DNA from: CG2-30-40-21 sp043806395
GTDB lineage: Bacteria > UBA9089 > CG2-30-40-21
Direction: 5' to 3'
Length of the DNA stretch: 23,187 nucleotides
NCBI GenBank assembly: GCA_043806395.1
Contig: JAZDHC010000035.1
Span: 1-23,187 of the forward strand
Shown here: positions 15,329-21,641 of the stretch, piece after piece
Layout of the letters: each line of letters opens with the position of its first letter
How positions within the stretch are numbered: position 1 is the stretch's first letter
Program-made: the position numbers and the translations under genes
Notes under the pieces: generated by a model
Seen by the model: only the letters and a program-made list of their open reading frames with translations
What the model was told of the DNA's origin: nothing
The model's database searches: none

Positions 15329-15525
15329 TAACTACTCAGCGATGGAAGTTTACCACGGAGATACAGAGAAGAATTTATCCGCAGATTACGCAGATTACGC
15401 AGATGTTCTAATAAAAGAAAGACAACAAATAATCTTAATCTGCGTAATCTGCGTAATCTGCGGATAATTTTAATCTGTATCTGTGATTCTTTTTCTTTCT
15501 CTGTGCCTCTGTGGTGAGTAGTTAC
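15329..15525. repeat. Nested inverted-repeat element, TAACTACTCA ends (copy 2)
   Basis: The ends are TAACTACTCA (15329-15338) and TGAGTAGTTA (15515-15524), as in the copy at 8035-8267. CCACGGAGATACAGAGAA (15353-15370) pairs with a CTCTGTGCCTCTGTGG arm near 15499-15514. Inside is a second palindrome: 15375-15404 and 15438-15467 are perfect 30-nt reverse complements built from 9-nt GCAGATTAC units, with a 33-nt loop. It fills the EIIA-EIIB gap and ends 4 nt before the EIIB ribosome binding site. Confidence 0.9.
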
Positions 15526-15542
15526 AATAAGGAGCAAAAATC

Positions 15543-16007
15543 ATGAATATCGTTTTATTCCGTATTGATGAAAGGTTTATTCATGGACAGATAATTCAAG
15601 GGTGGAAGGGATTAGAATATCAGCATATTGCTGTAATTAACGACAAAATCGCCAAAGATACGGTGTCAAAACAACTTCAGCTTATTGGTGTACCAGATGG
15701 TGTGACAGCTTGCTTTTATAGTAGAGACGAAATGCATGATATGATACGAGATCAGGCAAAAAATACAAAACGAACCATTATCCTTGTTGGTAATGTTGAG
15801 GATGCTCTTTTAGTAATACAGGGTGGGGTCAAAATAAACAGGCTTAATCTTGGGGTCATGTCTTGTAATAGTTCCAGAACACATGTGGTGAGTAATGCTG
15901 TGTATGTCTCTGTCTTGGAATTAGAGTTATTGCAACAGATAGCCGGGATGGGGATTGCAGTTGAGGCACAGGGAGTGGAGAGGGATATGATAGTGAAGGT
16001 GTTTTGA
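15543..16007 (+). CDS. PTS mannose-family EIIB component
   Basis: This 154-residue cytosolic component receives phosphate on His14 in FRIDERFIHGQIIQGW (6-21) and transfers it to the incoming sugar at the EIIC/EIID membrane complex. LQLIGVPDGV, TIILVGNVEDALLVIQGGV and LNLGVMSCNS are the family's later core elements. Length matches stand-alone EIIB domains (about 150-165). AAGGAG (15529-15534) is 8 nt before the ATG. The upstream repeat element ends 4 nt before that site. It is followed at 55-65 nt by two small membrane-protein genes rather than directly by EIIC. Sugar specificity cannot be read from EIIB. Confidence 0.95.
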   Translation: MNIVLFRIDERFIHGQIIQGWKGLEYQHIAVINDKIAKDTVSKQLQLIGVPDGVTACFYSRDEMHDMIRDQAKNTKRTIILVGNVEDALLVIQGGVKINRLNLGVMSCNSSRTHVVSNAVYVSVLELELLQQIAGMGIAVEAQGVERDMIVKVF

Positions 16008-16011
16008 GTAG

Positions 16012-16033
16012 GGGCAAACCTATGTGTTTGCCC
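16012..16033. repeat. GGGCAAAC palindrome, relative of the 22796 repeat
   Basis: GGGCAAAC and GTTTGCCC form an 8-bp stem around CTATGT, beginning 4 nt after the EIIB stop codon. The same layout, TAGGGGCGAACCTATGTGTTCGCC, is found near 22797-22820 inside a larger element. It may be a short hairpin tuning expression of EIIB relative to the next genes. Confidence 0.7.
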
Positions 16034-16070
16034 AACGATATAGGGCACAAAGAGAAATGAGGTGGAAGAG

Positions 16071-16277
16071 ATGAATGGAATAGTTAATAGTCAGCAAAGG
16101 TCTTTTGAATTTCATCGAGAGGAGATGGATAGGGTAGTAGTAGCAGCCATGGGAGGAGCATTCTTAGGGGCATCCTTGTTTGCTGGAACTGGGGCAATAG
16201 TTGGTGGATTGCTTGGGGCAATTGCTGGAGCAGCCAGAAATGATGAAGTCAGAAAGATAAGAGAAAGGAAACAATGA
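16071..16277 (+). CDS. Small glycine-zipper membrane protein, unknown function
   Basis: This 68-residue protein is not recognised. Residues 1-22 are polar. Residues ~23-55 are a glycine-rich hydrophobic stretch with a perfect GxxxGxxxGxxxG spacing at 41, 45, 49 and 53, the glycine-zipper pattern that packs membrane helices or pores. The tail (56-68) is basic. The ATG at 16071 is chosen because GAGGTGG (16059-16065) sits 5 nt upstream; a GTG at 16062 is inside that site. Its stop overlaps the next start (ATGA), so the two form a translational pair. It lies between EIIB and EIIC of one PTS, so it may be a small PTS-associated membrane subunit; this is inference from position only. Confidence 0.65.
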   Translation: MNGIVNSQQRSFEFHREEMDRVVVAAMGGAFLGASLFAGTGAIVGGLLGAIAGAARNDEVRKIRERKQ

Positions 16278-16564
16278 ACGAAACTACTTTGGGAATTCTA
16301 TGTGGAACAATGATTGTGATGTTACAGATAGTGGTGGGTGGTATATATCATAATAGATGGTTGCCGAGTTTGCGTAGCATGGTCGAGATATTTTCAGCAG
16401 GTGCATCATTACCATTTGGAATTGCTCTATTTTGTTTTGCAATAGGTTGGAAATCACAAATCGATATTGAGCAATGTAAACTCTACATTGTTGTTGCAGT
16501 GATTGTAATATTCTATATTGCTATTTGCAAAATAATTGAAGAGATAAATACCACTGATAAATAA
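16274..16564 (+). CDS. Small three-helix membrane protein, unknown function
   Basis: This 96-residue protein is not recognised. It has three likely membrane helices: ~5-25 (LGILCGTMIVMLQIVVGGIY), ~41-58 (SAGASLPFGIALFCFAIG) and ~70-88 (LYIVVAVIVIFYIAICKII), with a basic loop HNRWLPSLRS after the first. Its ATG overlaps the preceding gene's stop by 4 nt, with AAGAGAAAGG before it as a weak ribosome binding site. EIIC starts 23 nt after its stop. Base composition and codon use look like the neighbours, so recent transfer is not apparent. It could modulate the PTS permease or be a toxin- or holin-like partner of the glycine-zipper protein; nothing in the sequence decides this. Confidence 0.65.
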   Translation: MNETTLGILCGTMIVMLQIVVGGIYHNRWLPSLRSMVEIFSAGASLPFGIALFCFAIGWKSQIDIEQCKLYIVVAVIVIFYIAICKIIEEINTTDK

Positions 16565-16587
16565 CTACTTTCTAATGGAGACAACTG

Positions 16588-17298
16588 ATGCTGTTATCCA
16601 CCATTGTTAGCTCTATCGTGTATAGCCTGATAAATCTGGATGCCACGGCCATAGCCCAGACCATGATCTCCAGACCAATAGTTATTTCTCCATTAATCGG
16701 GGCTGTGATTGGCTTACTGAATGGGGATGTTGTTGTAGGGGCATCGGCAGGGGTGATTGTCGGGGTATTGTTGGAATTTTTCTGGATTAGCCTTCTCCCG
16801 CTTGGCTCTTCAGTGCCACCAAATGCAACAATTAGTTCGGCTGTAACTACAGCTGTAGTTTGTTATCTTTGCAAAAAGGCACAAATAGAGCCATATTTGA
16901 TAACTACAGGGCTTGTTTATGGTATATGTTGTGGATATGTTGGTGGGAGAACAGATACATGGCTCAGAACAGTTAATGCCAGATTAGTTAATAAAGCAGA
17001 GCCTTTTGTGGAAAAGGGCGAATTAAGTGTTATCAACAGGCTTAATCTGCAGGCTATTGGGGTATCGATTCTTGTGAATGCCTTGCTTTGTGCAGCATTA
17101 ATTCTGACAGGGATTATTTTATTGCCAGTACTAATCAAGTGTTTCCCGCAAGAGGTATTATCTGCACTTAAGTCTGCCTTGTGGCTGTTTTTATTGGTGT
17201 GTATGGGTATAGCCCTGGAGTCGTTTGTAACAAAGAAATCGATGTTTTATTTTGGTGCCATATGGGTGGTTGCAGCAGTGATAATAAGCAGATTGTAA
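16588..17298 (+). CDS. PTS mannose-family EIIC component
   Basis: This 236-residue integral membrane protein is half of the sugar channel of a mannose-family PTS. It is hydrophobic throughout, with about six to seven helices. The conserved front half reads SRPIVISPLIGAVIGLLNGD (28-47), then GVLLEFFWISLLPLGSSVPP (59-78) and NATISSAVTTA. It is somewhat short against typical 250-270 residue members, mainly at the C-terminus. TGGAG lies 7 nt before the ATG. It follows the two unknown small membrane genes and precedes EIID by 39 nt. Substrate is probably a hexose or amino-hexose, as for the family; the isomerase downstream favours glucose or mannose. Confidence 0.93.
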   Translation: MLLSTIVSSIVYSLINLDATAIAQTMISRPIVISPLIGAVIGLLNGDVVVGASAGVIVGVLLEFFWISLLPLGSSVPPNATISSAVTTAVVCYLCKKAQIEPYLITTGLVYGICCGYVGGRTDTWLRTVNARLVNKAEPFVEKGELSVINRLNLQAIGVSILVNALLCAALILTGIILLPVLIKCFPQEVLSALKSALWLFLLVCMGIALESFVTKKSMFYFGAIWVVAAVIISRL

Positions 17299-17301
17299 GT
17301 C

Positions 17302-17323
17302 TATAAGTCCTATAGGACTTATA
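17302..17323. repeat. Perfect palindrome, TATAAGTCC arms
   Basis: A perfect 22-nt palindrome with arms TATAAGTCCTA and TAGGACTTATA lies 3 nt after the EIIC stop. It ends at the edge of the EIID ribosome binding site (TAGGAG, 17324-17329), so a stem could mask that site. A related copy follows EIID at 18111. Confidence 0.85.
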
Positions 17324-17337
17324 TAGGAGTAAACTTC

Positions 17338-18105
17338 ATGCTTAGGCAGATATTCTGGAGGTCATTATTTATCCAATGCGTCTTGAACTTTGACAAGATG
17401 CAAAATTCTGGCTTTGCCACAGCCATGTTGCCTGTTATAAAAAGATTGTTCCCTGATGGAGAGGAACAAAAAAAAGCATTGCTGAGAAATTTTGAGCATT
17501 TTAATACTCAACCATATATGGCTAATCTTATTATTGGACTGATTGCTGCTAAAGAGGAGAAATATGCCTCCTCAAAAGACAGCAAGATACTTGAGGGTAT
17601 TTCTTACTTAAAGGAAATAACAGCCAGATCTCTTGCTGCTTTGGGGGATACATTTTTTTGGGGTACATGGAGACCATTCATCTCTCTGGTGGGGATAATA
17701 ATTGTTGCCTCAGGGATTGTCCTGAAAATGACCTGGCTGATTGGTGCAGGAGTAGCTGTTTTTCTAATCGTGTATAATTTAATCCCATGGATGGTTAGAT
17801 GGTATGGGCTGCGATTGGGTTATGAAAAACAAGAGGGCATGATCGAGGTTATTCTCAAGGTTAAGCCTGTAATTGGGAAAATAATCTGGTGGATTCAGGG
17901 CATCAGCCTGACAATATTGGCTTGTTTTGGGGTGTTTTTATCATCTCAAATGCTTGGTACTCTGGGTGGTCATAGTAATTTAATCTCACACCTTTTATCC
18001 GGAGCCATAGTAATTTGGGTAGCAGTAACACTCAGACGAATTTCAATATCAAAGGTTATGGTGTTGGTTGTTATTGTCTCTGTCGTGCAGGCGTATGTTT
18101 GGTAA
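17338..18105 (+). CDS. PTS mannose-family EIID component
   Basis: This 255-residue membrane protein, unique to the mannose PTS family, forms the permease with EIIC. The cytosolic N-terminal part has the family core FIQCVLNFDKMQNSGFATAM (11-30), LLRNFEHFNTQPYMANLIIG (48-67) and LIAAKEEKYAS. Helices cluster in the C-terminal half (about 115-160, 178-200, 215-232, 235-253). It is a little shorter than E. coli ManZ (about 280). TAGGAG lies 8 nt before the ATG, abutting a palindromic repeat. A related palindrome follows the stop, so the gene is bracketed by repeats. HPr begins 45 nt later. Confidence 0.94.
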   Translation: MLRQIFWRSLFIQCVLNFDKMQNSGFATAMLPVIKRLFPDGEEQKKALLRNFEHFNTQPYMANLIIGLIAAKEEKYASSKDSKILEGISYLKEITARSLAALGDTFFWGTWRPFISLVGIIIVASGIVLKMTWLIGAGVAVFLIVYNLIPWMVRWYGLRLGYEKQEGMIEVILKVKPVIGKIIWWIQGISLTILACFGVFLSSQMLGTLGGHSNLISHLLSGAIVIWVAVTLRRISISKVMVLVVIVSVVQAYVW

Positions 18106-18110
18106 TAATT

Positions 18111-18132
18111 CCTATATGACTTATAGGACTTA
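18111..18132. repeat. Imperfect palindrome related to the 17302 copy
   Basis: CCTATATGACTTATAGG (18111-18127) has CCTATA/TATAGG arms and runs into GGACTTAT, sharing TATAGGACTTAT with the palindrome upstream of EIID. It lies between the EIID stop and the HPr ribosome binding site. Confidence 0.65.
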
Positions 18133-18150
18133 TTTAATAGAGGAAAAAAA

Positions 18151-18432
18151 ATGGAACATATAACAGAATCAATAGTCATTCAAAATAAGTTTGGTTTACA
18201 TGCTCGGGCAGCCAGTGTTTTTGTGCATACTGCCTCCAGATTTTCAGCTGAGATAAAGATAGGAAGAAATGGTGATAATGATTTTGTCAATGGGAAGAGC
18301 ATTCTCGGTGTTTTATGCATGGCTGTGTCTCCGGGAAACAAGATTGTTCTCCGTGCTATTGGCAAGGATGCAAGGGTGGCTATGGATGCCCTGATAGAGT
18401 TAATCAACAATAAGTTTGGGGAAGAAGAATGA
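18151..18432 (+). CDS. ptsH: PTS phosphocarrier protein HPr
   Basis: This 93-residue HPr carries phosphate from EI to EIIA. The active-site loop NKFGLHARAAS (12-22) contains His17 with the usual Arg19. VNGKSILGVLCMAV (46-59) contains Ser50 at the position of regulatory Ser46 of Bacillus HPr, so phosphorylation by an HPr kinase is possible; no such kinase is in the window. Length is slightly above the usual 85-90. AGAGGA (18139-18144) is 6 nt before the ATG, following the palindromic repeat at 18111. The stop overlaps the EI start (ATGA), coupling the two general PTS proteins. Confidence 0.97.
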   Translation: MEHITESIVIQNKFGLHARAASVFVHTASRFSAEIKIGRNGDNDFVNGKSILGVLCMAVSPGNKIVLRAIGKDARVAMDALIELINNKFGEEE

Positions 18433-20174
18433 TTATTTTAAGTGGGATTCATGCCTCTCCAGGGATTGTCATTGGCAAGGCATTTCTCTTTGATATAGGC
18501 AGCTATAGGGTTGAGAAAAGAGAGATTGTATCTACCCAGATAGAGGTTGAGGTACATCATTTTAAGGAGGCAATTCTAAAAACCAAGGAAGAGATAAAAA
18601 AAATAGAGGAAAAGGTTCAAAAGAGTATGGGGACGGATATTGCCAAGATATTTTCTGCCCATCTCATGGTGTTGGATGATCCCCTCTTAATTCTTGATGT
18701 AGCTCAAAAAATACGGGAGGAAAAGGTATGTGCTGAATATGCCCTGGAGTGTGTGCTTCAAAATATAGCAAATAACTTTTCTGCTATGGATGATGAATAC
18801 CTCCGTGAAAGGGCTGTGGATGTTTTTGATATTGGTCGCAGAATTCTGCACAATCTTATGGGTGTGGTCAGGATGAGTGTCGAGGATTTAACCGAAGAGG
18901 TTATCCTTGTTGCCCATGAATTATCACCATCAGATACAGCCCATATGCATGATGGCAATGTAATTGGCTTTGTAACAGAGATAGGCGGGAAGACATCTCA
19001 TGCGGCTATTATGGCCAGGGCATTAGAAATCCCGGCTGTGGTTGGGCTTAGAGATATCACCTATCGTTTGAGGAATAATGATACCATTGTCATTGATGGC
19101 AGTCATGGCGTGGTTATTATTAACCCTGATAAGGAAACACTTAACGAATATTCCCGGCGGCAGGATGAATACCGTACCTTTAAGGAAGGATTGTCATGGC
19201 TGCGGGATCTGCCAGCACAAACTGAGGATGGATTCAGGGTTTTGCTTTCAGCAAATATTGGGAAATCAGAAGAGATTGAGGTAGTTAAAAGAGAAGGGGC
19301 AGAAGGGATTGGATTATATAGAACAGAGTATCTCTATCTTGACAGAGAAGACCTTCCCTCAGAGGATGAACAATTTAATGAATATAAAAATGTTCTCCTT
19401 AATCTTTCTCCATGTCCGGTAATAATTAGAACCATCGATTTGGGTGGTGATAAGTTTTGTACCTCTATAGAATTACCTATGGAGGTGAATCCATTTCTTG
19501 GGCTTCGTGCTATCAGGCTCTGTCTCAGGCACCTTGATATATTTAAGGTACAGTTGCGGGCAATTCTCAGGGCAAGCAATTATGGAAAGGCTCAGATAAT
19601 GTTTCCTCTTATAACAGAGATTGCAGAGCTTGAGCAGGCAAAATCTTGTTTGTTTGCTGCAATGAAAGAGTTAGATGAGGAAAATATTCCTTTTGATCGT
19701 CATATTCAGATTGGCGTGATGATTGAAACCCCTTCTGCAGCCTTAATTGCAGATAGATTGGCTACTGAGGTTGATTTTTTCAGCATTGGTACCAATGACT
19801 TAATCCAATATACCTTGGCTATTGATCGGATAAATGAAGAAGTGGCACATCTATATAAACCATTTCATCCAGCAGTCCTCCGTCTAATCAAGATGACCAT
19901 AGATGCTGCTCATAAAGAGGGAAAATGGGTCGGGATGTGTGGTGAAATGGCTGGAGAGCCTCTTTATGCTGTCCTTTTGTTGGGATTGGGGCTGGATGAG
20001 TTCAGTATGTCTGGTGGCTCTATCTCCAAGATTAAGAAAATAATCAGGGCAACACGATTGGATGAGGCAAAGGCTTTTGCTAATGAGATCATGCAACTGA
20101 CATCATCAAATGAGGTCTGGGATGCCCTTAATAAAACAATGATGGAAAGGTTTGGGAATATATTGGAGATATAA
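18429..20174 (+). CDS. ptsI: PTS enzyme I (phosphoenolpyruvate-protein phosphotransferase)
   Basis: At 581 residues this enzyme starts the PTS chain by taking phosphate from phosphoenolpyruvate and passing it to HPr. The N-terminal part opens LSGIHASPGIVIGKAFLF; the HPr-binding helical domain follows. The swivelling domain has GGKTSHAAIMARALEIPAVV with active His191. The C-terminal TIM barrel has EGIGLYRTEYLYLDR (292-306), RTIDLGGDK (334-342), NPFLGLRAIR (354-363), and the lid Cys504 in GMCGEMAGEP. All key residues are intact and the length is normal (about 570-590). It overlaps HPr by 4 nt. It ends the PTS gene run; 214 nt of repeat-containing sequence separates it from the isomerase gene. 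Confidence 0.98.
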   Translation: MIILSGIHASPGIVIGKAFLFDIGSYRVEKREIVSTQIEVEVHHFKEAILKTKEEIKKIEEKVQKSMGTDIAKIFSAHLMVLDDPLLILDVAQKIREEKVCAEYALECVLQNIANNFSAMDDEYLRERAVDVFDIGRRILHNLMGVVRMSVEDLTEEVILVAHELSPSDTAHMHDGNVIGFVTEIGGKTSHAAIMARALEIPAVVGLRDITYRLRNNDTIVIDGSHGVVIINPDKETLNEYSRRQDEYRTFKEGLSWLRDLPAQTEDGFRVLLSANIGKSEEIEVVKREGAEGIGLYRTEYLYLDREDLPSEDEQFNEYKNVLLNLSPCPVIIRTIDLGGDKFCTSIELPMEVNPFLGLRAIRLCLRHLDIFKVQLRAILRASNYGKAQIMFPLITEIAELEQAKSCLFAAMKELDEENIPFDRHIQIGVMIETPSAALIADRLATEVDFFSIGTNDLIQYTLAIDRINEEVAHLYKPFHPAVLRLIKMTIDAAHKEGKWVGMCGEMAGEPLYAVLLLGLGLDEFSMSGGSISKIKKIIRATRLDEAKAFANEIMQLTSSNEVWDALNKTMMERFGNILEI

Positions 20175-20183
20175 CTCAGGCTA

Positions 20184-20350
20184 TTAGGCTGTAGGCTTTT
20201 AGGCTATAGGTTGTTAGTATATAGGCAATTAGGTGACAAACTAAGCAAGTGTGAATGGCTGTATTTTCCTAATTCCCCCTTAGAAAAGGGGGTCAGGGGG
20301 TTGTAATTTCTCTTGAGTGTGGTGGAGACGCTACTGCTACTACAGCCTAA
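20184..20350. repeat. AGGCTGTAGG-type inverted repeat enclosing a CCCCCTT hairpin
   Basis: TTAGGCTGTAG (20184-20194) and CTACAGCCTAA (20340-20350) are perfect reverse complements, with further degenerate AGGCTATAGG units at 20178-20230. Between them CCCCCTT (20275-20281) and AAGGGGG (20286-20292) form a tight 7-bp stem with a 4-nt loop. No T-run follows, so it is read as a repeat rather than a terminator. A similar CCCCTTAGTAAAGGGG lies at 8183. Confidence 0.8.
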
Positions 20351-20388
20351 CAGCCTAAGAATATACCAAAACATTTGGAGGGATTATC

Positions 20389-21387
20389 ATGTTATTAGAC
20401 AAATCAAATATGCTTGAGTCAATCAGGAAATTTCCGGGACAGTTTAAAAAATCCATGAGTTTTGCTGATGGTGTGCGGGTTGAGGGAAAGGTAAATAAGA
20501 TTGTGGTGGCTGGTATGGGTGGAAGTGCCTTCCCTGGTGATATTCTGAAGGCATATCTGGCAGGAACAAATATACCTGTTGAGGTTTGCCGAGGTTATTC
20601 CATTACCACAATGATTGATGAAAATACACTGGTGTTTATTTCCTCCTTTTCAGGCAATACAGAGGAGACCATATCTGCCTTGTATGATGCCATGGAGAAG
20701 AAAGCAAAGATAGTGATTGTCACCGCTGGCGGCAGGCTTGAGGAATTAAGCAAAGAATATAACCTGCCTATCGCAAAAATAGTCAAGGAATTCCCTACAT
20801 TTCAACCCAGGGCTGCCACCGGATACTTTATCGGCATATTCATCGGTGTGCTTTCAAACTCAGGGGTAATTTCAGACAAAAAGGCAGATTTGATCGAGGT
20901 TGGTAATTTTCTGGCTAAGTGTGAGTTTGAGGAAAAGGCAAAATCTTTGGCAAAGCAATTAGTTGACCGTATACCAATTGTTTATAGCCATGATTTCTAT
21001 GAGAAGTCATTGGCTATGATTGTAAAGATAAAATTCAATGAAAACTCAAAGGTGCAAGCCTTCTATAATTCATTTCCAGAGTTAAACCATAATGAGATGG
21101 TTGGCTTTACCCTTGTCAAGGGAAACTATCACTTTATTATCCTTGATGACCCTGACGGCTATGAGAGAATCAAGAAAAGGATACAGATATTCAGCGACTA
21201 TATGAGGCAGAAGGATCTGCCTGTGAGTATTATCCCGATGCAAGGGGATAATATACTGGGTAAGATATTCAGCACCATATATTTCTTTGAGTTCGTGTCG
21301 TATTATCTGGCATTAGAATATGGGATTGATCCAACACCAGTGGATATGGTGGAGGATTTTAAGAAGGAATTAGTAACATACAGGTAG
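20389..21387 (+). CDS. Bifunctional phosphoglucose/phosphomannose isomerase
   Basis: This 332-residue member of the PGI/PMI family (first described in Crenarchaeota) interconverts glucose-6-P or mannose-6-P with fructose-6-P. The SIS-domain phosphate-binding motifs are GMGGSAFPGD (42-51) and SSFSGNTEETIS (85-96). QPRAATGY has Arg141; Glu218 and His234 (ELNHNEMVGF) show the same 16-residue spacing as Glu203 and His219 of the Pyrobaculum enzyme; a C-terminal Lys325/326 would be the remaining catalytic residue. GGAGGG lies 6 nt before the ATG. Placed after a mannose-type PTS, it would feed imported hexose-6-phosphate into glycolysis. The gene is flanked on both sides by AGGCTGTAGG repeats. Confidence 0.93.
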   Translation: MLLDKSNMLESIRKFPGQFKKSMSFADGVRVEGKVNKIVVAGMGGSAFPGDILKAYLAGTNIPVEVCRGYSITTMIDENTLVFISSFSGNTEETISALYDAMEKKAKIVIVTAGGRLEELSKEYNLPIAKIVKEFPTFQPRAATGYFIGIFIGVLSNSGVISDKKADLIEVGNFLAKCEFEEKAKSLAKQLVDRIPIVYSHDFYEKSLAMIVKIKFNENSKVQAFYNSFPELNHNEMVGFTLVKGNYHFIILDDPDGYERIKKRIQIFSDYMRQKDLPVSIIPMQGDNILGKIFSTIYFFEFVSYYLALEYGIDPTPVDMVEDFKKELVTYR

Positions 21388-21401
21388 ATAGGCTATAGGC
21401 A

Positions 21402-21464
21402 TTTAGGCTGTAGGTGGGGAGAAAGAATAGTAGATAGGATAAGCCTAACAGCCTACAGCCTAAA
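21402..21464. repeat. AGGCTGTAGG-type inverted repeat downstream of the isomerase
   Basis: TTTAGGCTGTAGG (21402-21414) and CCTACAGCCTAAA (21452-21464) are perfect 13-nt reverse complements around a 37-nt loop. Extra GGCTATAGG and CCTAACAG units lie alongside. This is the third site of the family seen at 2580 and 20184. Confidence 0.85.
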
Positions 21465-21641
21465 CAACCTGAGTAATTATCACATAAGGAGAATAACAAG
21501 GCAAAGAATAACCCATAAAAAAAAGAATCATGTTCCTTCCTTTTTTTTACAGGTTAACTCTGTCTTGTAACTCTTGTTGTGTTTATATACATAAAATAGG
21601 CATGGGTTGTGCCTGTAATAAAAAAGGGAGGGAAGTTTACT

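Noticed and set aside
15375..15467. CRISPR-like array from repeated GCAGATTAC units
   Set aside because: Units are 9 nt, directly abutting, with no spacers; the structure is a palindrome, and no cas gene is present.
16561..16572. Another TAACTACT element end before EIIC
   Set aside because: Only TAACTACT is shared, there is no partner end nearby, and it is explained by the stop codon region of the preceding gene.
20275..20292. Intrinsic terminator after enzyme I
   Set aside because: The CCCCCTT/AAGGGGG stem has no T-run after it and a close relative occurs inside the repeat at 8183, so it is a repeat.
21565..21597. Promoter for the TPR gene (TTGTAA with TACATA or TAAAAT)
   Set aside because: The -10 candidates are weak or wrongly spaced; an upstream promoter is likely but not identifiable by eye.
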